From Paenibacillus qinlingensis (GTDB lineage Bacteria > Bacillota > Bacilli > Paenibacillales > NBRC-103111), in the NCBI RefSeq assembly GCF_013204845.1, contig NZ_JABMKY010000002.1:558001-622000 (forward strand): DNA of 64,000 nucleotides, in the 5' to 3' direction. A program made the position numbers and the translations under genes. Below the pieces are notes generated by a model that was not told where the DNA came from, searched no databases, and saw only the letters and a program-made list of their open reading frames with translations. This document shows positions 33,040 through 41,595 of this stretch, in pieces; positions within the stretch are counted from its first letter, which is position 1, and the number at the start of each line of letters is the position of its first letter.

Positions 33040-33467
33040 AATTCCTCCATTTTGATCCTGTCTGCTCCAGAGCCTTCCTCAAGTTCATCATCCAAACTGT
33101 GGATTGCTAGCAAAGCATTCGTCCTTTTAGCGACCAGTAATTCGACTGATTGACCGCTACGAAATTGTTCATATTCTGTTGCTTTTACACGCAACTTCAT
33201 TAATTTTCCATTTGGTTTTCGAATATGAATCCGATATTCTTCGATAAATTCAACCTTAGCTGCTATTTTCTCGGCGTCATTTTGGAAGAGATCTATACTA
33301 ATAATGACCCCTAGGATGAGAAAAACACCAAGACAAAAACTAAAAATAACAACAAAGCTAATAGGGCGATGGTCTCCTATATTAATGATGAGTTGTACTA
33401 AGGATAAGAAGAAAAAAACGCCAACAGTAGCAATCTGAGATTTTAATGATCGTTCGTATAGTTTCAC
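33036..33467 (-). CDS. Small membrane protein coupled to the glycerophosphodiesterase
   Basis: 143 aa with two membrane helices (about residues 12-30 and 38-60) and a hydrophilic C-terminal domain containing a short beta-rich IRKPNGKLMKLRVKATEYEQF module. GTG at 33467 has GGAGGGG six bases upstream. Earlier in-frame ATG codons lie before that site, and the upstream extension would run into a terminator hairpin. Unknown function; coupled to the phosphodiesterase by a four-base overlap. Confidence 0.75.
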   Translation of the reverse strand: MKLYERSLKSQIATVGVFFFLSLVQLIINIGDHRPISFVVIFSFCLGVFLILGVIISIDLFQNDAEKIAAKVEFIEEYRIHIRKPNGKLMKLRVKATEYEQFRSGQSVELLVAKRTNALLAIHSLDDELEEGSGADRIKMEEL

Positions 33468-33541
33468 AGTTATCCCCTCCATAACTAAGGTATTCGCGAA
33501 AAGCTTCCTATTCCCTTTGCTTGATGGGAAGCAATCCATAC

Positions 33542-33577
33542 AAAAAGCCCGCAAGCGCTTCATCAGCACCAGCGGGC
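33542..33577 (-). terminator. Terminator of the 36-codon membrane gene
   Basis: GCCCGC...GCGGGC with an inner imperfect stem is followed on the minus strand by TTTTTG, about 20 bases after the stop of the small gene at 33596. Confidence 0.75.
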
Positions 33578-33595
33578 AATCTTCACATATAAACG

Positions 33596-33706
33596 TTAGC
33601 GAGCTTTCCTTTTTCGTTTATGAAATACAAACCACGCCACTCCGATCGTCCCTGCCGCGAGCACTGCGCTAAACAATAGAATGTAACTAAGGTGAAATAG
33701 TTGCAA
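33596..33706 (-). CDS. Short gene for a 36-residue single-helix membrane protein
   Basis: TTG start at 33706 with GGAGGAG five bases upstream, TAA at 33596. The product starts MQLFHLSYILLF, has one membrane helix (about residues 5-27) and ends in a very basic FHKRKRKAR tail, so the C-terminus should be cytoplasmic. A terminator follows directly. Strong ribosome binding site, membrane pattern and own terminator make it credible. Function unknown. Confidence 0.65.
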   Translation of the reverse strand: MQLFHLSYILLFSAVLAAGTIGVAWFVFHKRKRKAR

Positions 33707-33792
33707 CGGATCTCCTCCTCTGTTGATCACCCTTATCTTTCCTTCTCCATTTAGGATGAGTCTCACGAAGGCAAACTATCCCCTATACATAG

Positions 33793-33818
33793 AAAAAGAC
33801 CCGCGCATCGCACGGATC
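33793..33818 (-). terminator. Terminator of the PhnA-like gene
   Basis: GATCCGTGCG and CGCGGGTC form a stem followed by TTTTTC on the minus strand, six bases after the stop. Confidence 0.75.
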
Positions 33819-33823
33819 CCCTC

Positions 33824-34168
33824 TTAAATCTTTTTAACAAACTCCGACTTTAATTTCATTGCTCCGAAATCATCGATTTTACAATCAATATCATGATCGC
33901 CATCGACTAGGCGAATATTTTTCACTTTAGTACCAATTTTGATAACGGATGAAGTCCCTTTAACTTTCAAATCTTTGATGACCGTAACTGAATCACCATC
34001 TTTTAGCACATTACCATTCGCGTCTTTGATCACTTTCTGATCATCGCCGTTCTCATCTTCGCTTACTGATGACGACCACTCATGCGCGCATTCTGGGCAC
34101 ACCAGTAAATCGCCATCTTCATACGTATAGGCAGATTCGCATTTCGGGCATTTCGGCAACTCTTCCAT
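33824..34168 (-). CDS. PhnA/YjdM-like zinc-ribbon protein
   Basis: 114 aa. The N-terminal zinc ribbon has CPKCES and CPECAHEW (two CxxC pairs). The C-terminal PhnA domain contains [23 protein letters not shown] and an [13 protein letters not shown] end. Members were named for alkylphosphonate genes but occur without them, as here, and their function is uncertain. ATG at 34168 with GGAGG ten bases upstream; an upstream in-frame start would add an unrelated hydrophobic leader. Confidence 0.88.
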   Translation of the reverse strand: MEELPKCPKCESAYTYEDGDLLVCPECAHEWSSSVSEDENGDDQKVIKDANGNVLKDGDSVTVIKDLKVKGTSSVIKIGTKVKNIRLVDGDHDIDCKIDDFGAMKLKSEFVKKI

Positions 34169-34243
34169 GATGTTAATTCCTCCATTCAATAGTGCTAATA
34201 GTGCCACAAACTAGGAGAAATGACAAGGCACGGGCAGCTAATA

Positions 34244-34843
34244 TTATTTGATATCCACCAACGGTAGAGCCCGTTTCCTCGCCTTCACAGCCAAATAACA
34301 AGCCGTCACAATCGCCCCTGATGTTCCACAAATGATGTCTGTCATCGTATCGAGCAGGCTTCCATTCTGTGAATTTAGCCCAAAGAGATGGTCCGTCGCG
34401 AACTCATAAATCTCCCAAACTCCCGCCATCGCGATCGAAAAGAACAAACAAAGCCACACCGCAACATGCGATGAAGGGTGTTCTGCCCCCTCTTGATGAT
34501 TCGAAGCTTTGCTATAAATCAATAAACCGATGAAGCAAAGGATCACGCCTGAGAATAGATGCTCTATTTTATCCAAATAAGGGATGACACCATAATAGCC
34601 GAATTCATTCGCAAGGAACATCGTGACGAAGATAAATAACAGCACACAGAAACGAAGCGAGGTGAACATGGTCGTCTTCGTCCATTTAACAAGAAGTCGA
34701 ATGAGTTGAAGTACAGCCACAATGAGCACCGCTTGGAACATTTTCGCCCCGTTGCCTTTAACTAGAAAGTAAACAAAGCAACCTCCTGCCAGTACATACA
34801 TCGCCAACTCAAAGAGATCATTCCACCGATCTTTGCCCTTCAT
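34244..34843 (-). CDS. Multi-pass membrane protein (DUF2238-like)
   Basis: 199 aa with five to six membrane helices. Motifs DKIEHLFSGVIL and VWEIYEFATDHLFG followed by DTMTDIICGTSGAIV resemble the DUF2238/YjdF-type membrane proteins, in which charged residues sit inside helices. ATG at 34843 is nine bases after AGGGAG; an ATG three codons earlier directly abuts that site. Function unknown. Confidence 0.7.
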   Translation of the reverse strand: MKGKDRWNDLFELAMYVLAGGCFVYFLVKGNGAKMFQAVLIVAVLQLIRLLVKWTKTTMFTSLRFCVLLFIFVTMFLANEFGYYGVIPYLDKIEHLFSGVILCFIGLLIYSKASNHQEGAEHPSSHVAVWLCLFFSIAMAGVWEIYEFATDHLFGLNSQNGSLLDTMTDIICGTSGAIVTACYLAVKARKRALPLVDIK

Positions 34844-34963
34844 CTGGTTCATCTCCCTATTACATCATGATCAAAAGGAAGCAACTTTTTCCGGAATATT
34901 TCAAACGACTTCATTATCTTATGCCTATAATGGCACAAAATGAATGGCTGGATCGCTGCAAAA

Positions 34964-35001
34964 GAAAAATCCCGCCTTGCGTGATCAGCGAAGGGCGGGT
35001 T
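34964..35001 (-). terminator. Terminator of the cytochrome c gene
   Basis: CCCGCC...GGCGGG stem (extended by AA/TT pairs) is followed by ATTTTTC on the minus strand, ten bases after the stop. Confidence 0.8.
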
Positions 35002-35010
35002 CATTCCTGA

Positions 35011-35373
35011 CTATTTTTTGTCTGCAAGCCATGTCGATAACGAATTAATTTCATCATCGGATAGCTTTCCTTTAAAAGCAGGCATTGCACCCTTCCCGTT
35101 CGCGATAATCGCGGTGAGTTGTTCTTTCGAGTGCTTTCCGCCAACCTTCTGAAGATTCGGCCCGACTAAGCCCTCCAGATTGGCACCATGACAGCTGACA
35201 CAATTGGCTTTAAATACCGTCTGCGCATCAGCCTTGGTGGTTGTTCCAGTACTTGCTGATGCTGTTGGTGCTGTTGATGTGCCTGCACTTGGACTAGGTG
35301 TCGTTTCACTCTTTCCGCATGCCGATAAGGCTCCAGCAAGCAAAAGGGTGAGTAATACAATCTTTCTGTTCAT
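35011..35373 (-). CDS. Lipoprotein cytochrome c (class I, c551-like)
   Basis: 120 aa with lipobox LSAC near residue 18, a long Ser/Thr/Ala/Pro linker, then a single haem-binding CVSCH motif and a distal Met in GKGAMPAFKG. The family shuttles electrons outside the membrane (CccB-like). ATG at 35373 has GAGGAG ten bases upstream. It is divergent from the gluconate-dehydrogenase-like operon, so it is the likely electron acceptor of that dehydrogenase (inference). Confidence 0.9.
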   Translation of the reverse strand: MNRKIVLLTLLLAGALSACGKSETTPSPSAGTSTAPTASASTGTTTKADAQTVFKANCVSCHGANLEGLVGPNLQKVGGKHSKEQLTAIIANGKGAMPAFKGKLSDDEINSLSTWLADKK

Positions 35374-35548
35374 GAGTATGCTTCTCCTCACATTCCTAGA
35401 TTCAAAACATGGTTAGAAAACGGAAACCTACCAATACATTACCCACGTTTCCATATTTTCATGCAAATCATGCATAGGAAATACGCTTACAGCTCAACAT
35501 ATCCATAACTACCCAGAAGTACATAAAATTCCATGGAGGTATGACAAG

Positions 35549-36325
35549 TTGGCTGACAAAAACACGCATAATCATACGCCTGATCACTCACGTCGCCGTT
35601 TTCTCAAGTACACCGGAACTGCCATAGGTGGCGTGGTGGTTGGTGGCGTCATTGGAAGCGCAGTTTCGGGAGGGTTTAAGAAAGATGCAACCCAAACCTC
35701 TCCCTCACCTTCAACAAGTCCTAAACCACAAGTCACAGCTGATTATAATCAAGCGCCGATGTTCTTCAATCAATCCCAACTGCAGATCGCCGAAGCCGCA
35801 GCTGAGCGTATTTTCCCTAAAGACGATAGCGGACCTGGAGCTGCAGAGCTTGGCGCTGCCTTCTACATTGACCATCAGCTTGCCAGTCCATGGGGTGTGA
35901 ATGCCCGTACCTATCGGATGGGACCGTTTGTGAAAGGTGAAGTCACACAAGGGGATTACCTCAGCATTCAACGCCATGAACTCATTACAATGGGGCTTAA
36001 TAGCCTTGAAGAAACGGCCAAGACCAAGTATACGAAAGGCTTCGTAGATATTACACCTGAAGAACAAGATGCGATTCTAGCCTCCATGGAAAAAGGTGAA
36101 ATCAGTGTCGTAAATGGGATTACAGGTAAAACCTTTTTCAATCAATTTCGCGTACTCGTTATGGAAGGCGTCTACTCTGATCCCTTATACGGCGGGAATA
36201 AGAATATGGCTGGATGGAAAATGCGGAAGTATCCTGGCAACCAGATGACCTATACGAATATGATCGACAAAGATCAATTCGTTGCCATGGAGCCACGCAG
36301 TTTGCACGATCATTTCGTTCATTAA
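35549..36325 (+). CDS. Gluconate 2-dehydrogenase subunit 3-like protein with Tat signal
   Basis: 258 aa. The N-terminus carries the twin-arginine motif SRRRFLKY (about residue 14), followed by a glycine-rich hydrophobic stretch and a low-complexity Ser/Pro/Thr linker. The mature part has AAAERIFPKDDSGPGAAELGAAFYIDHQL and ends in the conserved PGNQMTYTNMIDKDQF-like region of the small (gamma) subunit. TTG start with GGAGGT eight bases upstream. In related dehydrogenases this subunit carries the flavoprotein through the Tat pore; here tatC and tatA genes lie in the same operon. Confidence 0.92.
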   Translation: MADKNTHNHTPDHSRRRFLKYTGTAIGGVVVGGVIGSAVSGGFKKDATQTSPSPSTSPKPQVTADYNQAPMFFNQSQLQIAEAAAERIFPKDDSGPGAAELGAAFYIDHQLASPWGVNARTYRMGPFVKGEVTQGDYLSIQRHELITMGLNSLEETAKTKYTKGFVDITPEEQDAILASMEKGEISVVNGITGKTFFNQFRVLVMEGVYSDPLYGGNKNMAGWKMRKYPGNQMTYTNMIDKDQFVAMEPRSLHDHFVH

Positions 36326-36357
36326 GGAACTTATCTCACGAAGGAAGGAATACATTG

Positions 36358-38079
36358 ATGGCTACTAAAATGCCGAAAGTACCCGTTGTCATTGTGGGCA
36401 TGGGATGGGTTGGGGGAATTATCGCAGCAGAATTAACGAAGCAAGGTGTCAAAGTTGTTGGGTTGGAGCGTGGAAAGCCGCGCAGCACAGCAGATTACTA
36501 TATGGTGCATGATGAGCTGCGTTATGCTTCTCGTTATGATCTCATGCAGGATTTATCCAAAGAAACGGTCACATTCCGCAATACGGAGAAGATGGCGGCA
36601 GTGCCGATGCGTGAGTACGGCTCCTTCCTGCTGGGAGAAGGCCTAGGCGGTGCAAGCGTGCATTGGAATGGACAAACCTATCGTTTTCTCCCGTACGACT
36701 TCGAGATTTACAGTAAAACGGTTGAACGCTACGGGAAGCAAAAAATCCCTGAAGGGATGTCTATCCAGGATTGGGGCATCACGTATGACACGTTAGAGCC
36801 TTATTTTGATAAATTCGAGAAATTGGCTGGCATTTCGGGTGATGCCGAGCAGAATCCACTAGTTGGCAAGCGTTCAGCTCCTTTTCCTACCAAACCGATG
36901 GTGAAAACACCCGTCCTGAAATTGTTCGAGGATGCGACCAAAAAGCTCGGGTATCATCCGTATATGATGCCTTCAGCAAACTTATCGGAGCAGTATACGA
37001 ACCCAGATGGCATTACACGTGCTGCCTGCCAATATTGCGGTTATTGTGAGCGCTTTGGTTGTGAATACGGTGCAAAAGCAGATGTGATCGTGACAGCACT
37101 CCCCATTGCGCAGAAATCAGGTAATTTCGAGCTTCGCTCTTACTCCAATGTGATTCAGGTGCTGAATGATGGCAAAAAAGCAAGTGGCGTTGTTTACGTA
37201 AATACAGTCACAGGAGAGCAATTCGAGCAGCCTGCGGATGTCGTCATCATGGCTAGCTATGTATTTAACAACGTTAAGCTTCTCCTCACTTCCAAATTGG
37301 GTAAACCTTACGATCCTGCTACAGGTAAAGGGGTTATCGGTAAAAATTACTGTTACCAAACGAACGGCGGAAATGCAACAGGCTTCTTCGATGAAAAACA
37401 GTTCAATTTATACGCCGGGGCTGGTTCCCTCGGCATGGAAATTCCTGATTTCAACGGGGATAATTTTGACCATACGAATCTGAATTTCATCCATGGTGCT
37501 GGTATTCGGATTTCCCAAACCGGCCAACGTCCGATTGCAAATAACTCCGTTCCCAAAGGCACACCAGCCTGGGGGAAAGATTTTAAGCAAAAGTCACTGA
37601 AATATGCGAACAGTGTTTTGTCTGTCTCACCGCAGGGTAGCAGCATGCCATGGCAACATCATTATGTGGATTTGGATCCGACTTATAAGGATGCCTATGG
37701 GTTGCCACTGCCTCGGATTACCTTCGATTTTGAAGAGCAGGATCGACAAATGATCAAATTCGTTGCTGGTAAAGCGGCAGAAATTATGAAAGAAATGAAC
37801 CCATCGACCATCGGGTCATCGGATACGTTAGCAGCGTACAATATCGTTCCGTATCAATCGACCCACAATACTGGCGGTGTAATCATGGGGGCAGACCCCT
37901 CCACCTCCGCGGTTAACTCGTATTTGCAAATGTGGGATGCTGAAAATGTGTTCGTCGTAGGCGCATCGGCGTTCGCTCATAACAGTGGTTATAATCCAAC
38001 AGGTACGGTTGGCGCTCTGGCTTATCGCGCTGTGGACGGCATTGCGAAATATTTGAAACAAGGTGGAAGTGTCGTTTAA
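36358..38079 (+). CDS. GMC oxidoreductase, gluconate 2-dehydrogenase flavoprotein-like
   Basis: 573 aa FAD enzyme. The N-terminal dinucleotide fold is VVIVGMGWVGGIIAAEL, then GEGLGGASVHWNG near residue 100, a cysteine cluster CQYCGYCERFGCEYG (about residue 225), STHNTGG and the C-terminal ASAFAHNSGYNPTGT carrying the active-site His/Asn region. It has no signal peptide and is expected to cross the membrane with subunit 3. It probably oxidises gluconate or another polyol/sugar acid and passes electrons to cytochrome c. ATG at 36358 with AAGGAAGG upstream; a longer in-frame reading overlaps the previous gene and is rejected. Confidence 0.92.
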   Translation: MATKMPKVPVVIVGMGWVGGIIAAELTKQGVKVVGLERGKPRSTADYYMVHDELRYASRYDLMQDLSKETVTFRNTEKMAAVPMREYGSFLLGEGLGGASVHWNGQTYRFLPYDFEIYSKTVERYGKQKIPEGMSIQDWGITYDTLEPYFDKFEKLAGISGDAEQNPLVGKRSAPFPTKPMVKTPVLKLFEDATKKLGYHPYMMPSANLSEQYTNPDGITRAACQYCGYCERFGCEYGAKADVIVTALPIAQKSGNFELRSYSNVIQVLNDGKKASGVVYVNTVTGEQFEQPADVVIMASYVFNNVKLLLTSKLGKPYDPATGKGVIGKNYCYQTNGGNATGFFDEKQFNLYAGAGSLGMEIPDFNGDNFDHTNLNFIHGAGIRISQTGQRPIANNSVPKGTPAWGKDFKQKSLKYANSVLSVSPQGSSMPWQHHYVDLDPTYKDAYGLPLPRITFDFEEQDRQMIKFVAGKAAEIMKEMNPSTIGSSDTLAAYNIVPYQSTHNTGGVIMGADPSTSAVNSYLQMWDAENVFVVGASAFAHNSGYNPTGTVGALAYRAVDGIAKYLKQGGSVV

Positions 38080-38118
38080 TGTGGGCAGCCACAGGTTTCA
38101 TGATGAAGGAGGAATGAC

Positions 38119-38859
38119 ATGGAGCAAGAAGATTGGATCTTACATTTGACAGAAGTTCGCAAGCGATTGCTCATCGTGTTCGCCTGGTTCATCGTCACGC
38201 TGTGTGTAGGCTTGTACCTCTCGTCTGATATCCTTCTGTATTTGAAGTCACAGCCATTGATCGGAGAAATCAAATGGAATGTGTTTTCGTTCACGGATGG
38301 GCTGATGATTTATATGAAATGCGCGTTTCTATTCGCCGCTTTATTTACGGTGCCTGTCGTTCTCTACCAAGCGTGGGTATTCGTGAAGCCAGGGCTTACT
38401 GAAACCGAATCTAGGAACGCGCTTCCTTACATACCCGTCGCTTTTGCGCTATTCATCATCGGGGTGTCGTTCAGTTATTGGGTCGTATTCCCCATGATGA
38501 TGCGTTTTATGATCCGAATGAATCAATCGATTGGCGCCGTTGAGACGTATGGGATTGATCGATATTTTGCATTCCTGTTTCAAATTGTCATTCCGATGGC
38601 AATCGCATTTGAGCTGCCTGTGGTTCTCCTGTTTTTAACAAAAATAGGGCTCTTAACGCCTCAGATTCTGAAAATGTCCAGGAAATACGCCTATATCGCG
38701 CTCACCATCACCGGCTCGTGCATCTCGCCGCCTGATATGATTTCACACCTGTCGGTCACTGTACCATTAATTCTCCTGTTTGAAATCAGTGTATTGGTTG
38801 CAGGCTGGCAATGGCGAGCTATGCAGCGTGTTGCGAAATTGAACCTAATTGAAGAATAA
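38119..38859 (+). CDS. tatC: Twin-arginine translocase subunit TatC
   Basis: 246 aa with six membrane helices. Family features include the N-terminal [20 protein letters not shown] in the cytoplasmic loop, and a fifth/sixth-helix region with [33 protein letters not shown] precedes the ATG. It lies 39 bases after the dehydrogenase gene, so it is probably dedicated to exporting that complex, like TatCd for PhoD in Bacillus. Confidence 0.96.
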   Translation: MEQEDWILHLTEVRKRLLIVFAWFIVTLCVGLYLSSDILLYLKSQPLIGEIKWNVFSFTDGLMIYMKCAFLFAALFTVPVVLYQAWVFVKPGLTETESRNALPYIPVAFALFIIGVSFSYWVVFPMMMRFMIRMNQSIGAVETYGIDRYFAFLFQIVIPMAIAFELPVVLLFLTKIGLLTPQILKMSRKYAYIALTITGSCISPPDMISHLSVTVPLILLFEISVLVAGWQWRAMQRVAKLNLIEE

Positions 38860-38879
38860 AAGAAAAGAGGATGAACACC

Positions 38880-39080
38880 ATGTTCAACAATATTGGAGTA
38901 TCAGGATTAATCTTAATCCTAGCCATCGCTTTAATTGTCTTCGGACCTTCCAAGCTGCCGCAGCTAGGTCGTGCATTCGGCGATACCCTTCGTGAGTTCC
39001 GCAACTCAACCCGGAATATCATGGAGGAAGGCGAACATGACCATTTAATCGAAAATGAAGGTAAAAAGCCACCTCTATAA
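38880..39080 (+). CDS. tatA: Twin-arginine translocase subunit TatA
   Basis: 66 aa. A single helix (about residues 5-20), the hinge [14 protein letters not shown], an amphipathic helix [13 protein letters not shown] and an acidic C-terminus identify TatA/E. The ATG at 38880 has AAGAGG nine bases upstream; an ATG three codons earlier adjoins the site. With TatC it forms a minimal two-component Tat pore. A terminator follows. Confidence 0.95.
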   Translation: MFNNIGVSGLILILAIALIVFGPSKLPQLGRAFGDTLREFRNSTRNIMEEGEHDHLIENEGKKPPL

Positions 39081-39097
39081 GGAACCGGCTACATGTG

Positions 39098-39137
39098 AAA
39101 AGGAGCCTTTCACTTGGTGAAAGAGCTCCTTTTTTTT
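39098..39137 (+). terminator. Rho-independent terminator of the dehydrogenase-tat operon
   Basis: GGAGCCTTTCAC pairs with GTGAAAGAGCTCC (one bulge) and ends in T8. It begins 18 bases after tatA and may serve the convergent epimerase gene too. Confidence 0.93.
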
Positions 39138-39147
39138 ACGTTACAAC

Positions 39148-40125
39148 CTAAATCTTCTCCAACCAGATTTCTGTCGATAATTGAATCACTTCTTGCGCTT
39201 CAATTCCCCTTGCTCCTGTCAGCTCAGGCGGATAAGGGAGATTAAACGCATCCGTCACATATGTGTAAGGTTCAATTGAGAATGCATCTGTCCAATCTGG
39301 TTTAAATAAGACGACGAACGGAAATTTCGGATCAATCTGATAGGCAATGCGATAACCGGCTTCCTTCATATCAAAGCGGCACGTTCGATCTCCGTTCAGC
39401 GTCAACAAGGAGCAACCTAGCTTAGGATAGGTGTCCAGAGGTATACCTTGGGACAATCTTTCGCAGAATGCGGTATCTCCGGGATACCCTTTCACGAAAG
39501 CCAAGTTGGTGACTGGCCATTCTTCAGCTGCTGGAACGGTCAAGTAACAACCCTCCCCCGCGGGTGGTGTCGCAAAATACGGATGCAACCCCAGAGCAAA
39601 GGGTGCCACCTCTCCACCTTTATTTTCAACGGTTAGCTGGGTCTTCAAATGACCGTCAAACACGTTATGTCTCACCGTAAAAAGCAGCGGATGAGGAAAA
39701 TAAGCCATAATCTCTGGGTGCTCCGCAAAGTCGAATTGACAGCTTACGTACGCCCCCTTCTCATCAGAAGCGCCGACATCTACTACTTTCCAAGCTTTAT
39801 GTGACATTTCACCGTGCAAATGATGATGAGGCGGCTCATTGAGCGGAAGCCGGTAATGCCTACCACCAAATGTAAACGTCCCTTCCAGAATGCGATTCGG
39901 TGGAAATAAAATAGGCGTCCCATACATGGTATGTGCACTTGTCTGTTCGATAAAGACCTGCAAACTGTTTGGTGGTACAATGATAGGAATCTCCTTGTAC
40001 GAATAGGAAAGTAAATTAGCGCCAAAGTCAGGGGTTATCATCGCGCTTCCATTCTCATGAGTATCCACGAGTTCAAACAACGTATAACCCAACTCCTGAA
40101 CCTTGTTCACAACATATCGATTCAT
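39148..40125 (-). CDS. Aldose 1-epimerase family protein
   Basis: 325 aa galactose-mutarotase-fold protein. Features include GTPILFPPNRI, HHHLHGEMSHKAWKV (first catalytic His region), FALGLHPYFATP (second His) and FSIEPYTYVTDAFN carrying the catalytic Glu. It interconverts anomers of a hexose or a related sugar. ATG start. It lies 24 bases after the LacI-type gene on the same strand, so it is part of the regulator's own operon. Confidence 0.9.
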   Translation of the reverse strand: MNRYVVNKVQELGYTLFELVDTHENGSAMITPDFGANLLSYSYKEIPIIVPPNSLQVFIEQTSAHTMYGTPILFPPNRILEGTFTFGGRHYRLPLNEPPHHHLHGEMSHKAWKVVDVGASDEKGAYVSCQFDFAEHPEIMAYFPHPLLFTVRHNVFDGHLKTQLTVENKGGEVAPFALGLHPYFATPPAGEGCYLTVPAAEEWPVTNLAFVKGYPGDTAFCERLSQGIPLDTYPKLGCSLLTLNGDRTCRFDMKEAGYRIAYQIDPKFPFVVLFKPDWTDAFSIEPYTYVTDAFNLPYPPELTGARGIEAQEVIQLSTEIWLEKI

Positions 40126-40149
40126 TGTACAGCACCCTTTCAGTTCTAG

Positions 40150-41169
40150 TTAGAGGCTCTCCGCGATCATAATACTCGTATCGGTATACTGAAGTTCATG
40201 GTCAGGTTTCTTCCCATTGAATATAAGATCGTACAATATTCGCAGGGAGCGGTAACCTTGCTGAATCGGATTTTGCATAATAGTAAAATCAATCAAACCC
40301 TCTCGCAATCCTTGCTCAACTTCAGGCATCAAATCATTGCACACGATCCGGATCTGACCACCCTTTCCTACCAATTTCACCGCATCGATACATGCCCCTG
40401 CATGACCTGTTGCCATATATATGCCATCCAAATCAGGATACATCTTCAGTGACTCATTCAGCTTGCGAAAAGTATCTTCGTAGCGATCATATCCTTCAAT
40501 GACATCAACAATCTCAATTTCACTCTGGATTAATTTCTCTTTAAAATACCGAACACGCATGCGATGCGCATGGAATTTCATATTGGCTACAATGACTAAC
40601 ACCTTGGCTTTGCCTGTGAACATACGGGTCATCAATCCTGCAGCAATTTCTCCGCTTTTTCCCAGATCCTGACCCACGAAACAGCTCCGCTTCGAGTTCT
40701 CCACATCAGAATTAAACGTAACGACTGGAATGCCTTGTTCAATCGCTCGATCTATGCTTGCTCGATTAGCCTCATCATCAATAGCTGAGAATAGAATGCC
40801 GCTTGCACCGTTCGCAATCAGCGTATGAATGGCTCTCGCACCCTCATCTGGCAGTTGATTATTGATATACGCATACTCTAAGCAAATGCCAAGCCCTTTC
40901 AACTCATCCTCTGCAGCATGAATCCCCTTGCGGATGTCATCAAAGAATGAAATATCTTTCGGGGGCATTACGATACCTATTTGAATCGGTTTTCTATTGT
41001 AAGCGAGCGCCTTTGCAGCCACATTGGGCACATACTGCAGCCTATCTGCAATCGCAAGAATACGTTCCCTAATTTCAGGTTTTACACCTGATCTTCCATT
41101 CAGCACACGATCAACGGTGCCTCTGGACACACCAGCTTGCTGGGCAATTTCTCTAATTGTGACACTCAT
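40150..41169 (-). CDS. LacI family transcriptional regulator
   Basis: 339 aa. The N-terminal helix-turn-helix reads TIREIAQQAGVSRGTVDRVLNGRSGV with the hinge helix at NVAAKALAYN. The effector domain resembles periplasmic sugar-binding proteins (PF13407-like). ATG at 41169 has GGAG six bases upstream; an ATG four codons earlier would place that site inside the gene. Its promoter carries a palindrome that recurs twice before the desaturase gene, pointing to autoregulation and control of that operon. The inducer is unknown. Confidence 0.92.
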   Translation of the reverse strand: MSVTIREIAQQAGVSRGTVDRVLNGRSGVKPEIRERILAIADRLQYVPNVAAKALAYNRKPIQIGIVMPPKDISFFDDIRKGIHAAEDELKGLGICLEYAYINNQLPDEGARAIHTLIANGASGILFSAIDDEANRASIDRAIEQGIPVVTFNSDVENSKRSCFVGQDLGKSGEIAAGLMTRMFTGKAKVLVIVANMKFHAHRMRVRYFKEKLIQSEIEIVDVIEGYDRYEDTFRKLNESLKMYPDLDGIYMATGHAGACIDAVKLVGKGGQIRIVCNDLMPEVEQGLREGLIDFTIMQNPIQQGYRSLRILYDLIFNGKKPDHELQYTDTSIMIAESL

Positions 41170-41191
41170 AGGGTTCTCCATTCACAAGGAA

Positions 41192-41240
41192 TTGTGCGCG
41201 GGCACGTAACAAGTATGATTGAAATGAAGTTCAATATCAA
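41192..41240 (-). promoter_or_regulatory. Promoter and operator of the LacI-epimerase operon
   Basis: On the minus strand TTGATA (41235-41240) and CATACT (41212-41217) are 17 bases apart. The operator-like palindrome TTACGTGCCCGCGCACAA (41192-41209) lies immediately after the -10 box, over the expected start of transcription. This is the same arrangement as at the desaturase promoter. Confidence 0.65.
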
Positions 41241-41277
41241 GTCCGCGGCATTCGTACCTCATGTTTTCTCTTCCCCA

Positions 41278-41595
41278 CTATACCAATTGCATAAACACCT
41301 TGCCTGATTCAACCTTCGTTGCATAGGTTTTGAGCTTGATACAGACGGGAACTCGCTTCGCCTCTCCTGTTGTGATATCGAATCGACCGTTATGCTTCGG
41401 ACATTCAATGAGATTTCCCATGACAAGTCCCTTCGATAGATGAATTTTTTCATGTGTACAATAGCCGTCTGAAGCGAAAAATTGTCCCTGAGCGTTTCGA
41501 TAAATAGCGAACGTTGCTTCGCCATGATCAAATCGAATAACATCCTCCTCTTCTAATTCACTAGCAGCACAGACTTCAATCCATTCGTTCGTCAT
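41278..41595 (-). CDS. Rieske-type [2Fe-2S] ferredoxin (MocE-like)
   Basis: 105 aa. The Rieske ligands are present as CTH (about residue 46) and CPKH (about residue 66), spaced as in small Rieske ferredoxins such as MocE of rhizopine catabolism. The GRFDITTGEAKRVPVC loop is typical. The ATG overlaps the stop of the desaturase gene by four bases, so the pair is translated together and the ferredoxin probably feeds electrons to the desaturase. No ferredoxin reductase gene is visible nearby. Confidence 0.93.
   Translation of the reverse strand: MTNEWIEVCAASELEEEDVIRFDHGEATFAIYRNAQGQFFASDGYCTHEKIHLSKGLVMGNLIECPKHNGRFDITTGEAKRVPVCIKLKTYATKVESGKVFMQLV

Noticed and set aside
33468..33569. Longer start for the small membrane protein before the glycerophosphodiesterase
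   Set aside because: The extension passes through the terminator of the 36-codon gene and contains the GGAGGGG site used by GTG 33467.
36214..36357. N-terminal extension of the GMC oxidoreductase
   Set aside because: It overlaps the previous gene. The ATG at 36358 has AAGGAAGG upstream and matches the usual start of the FAD domain.
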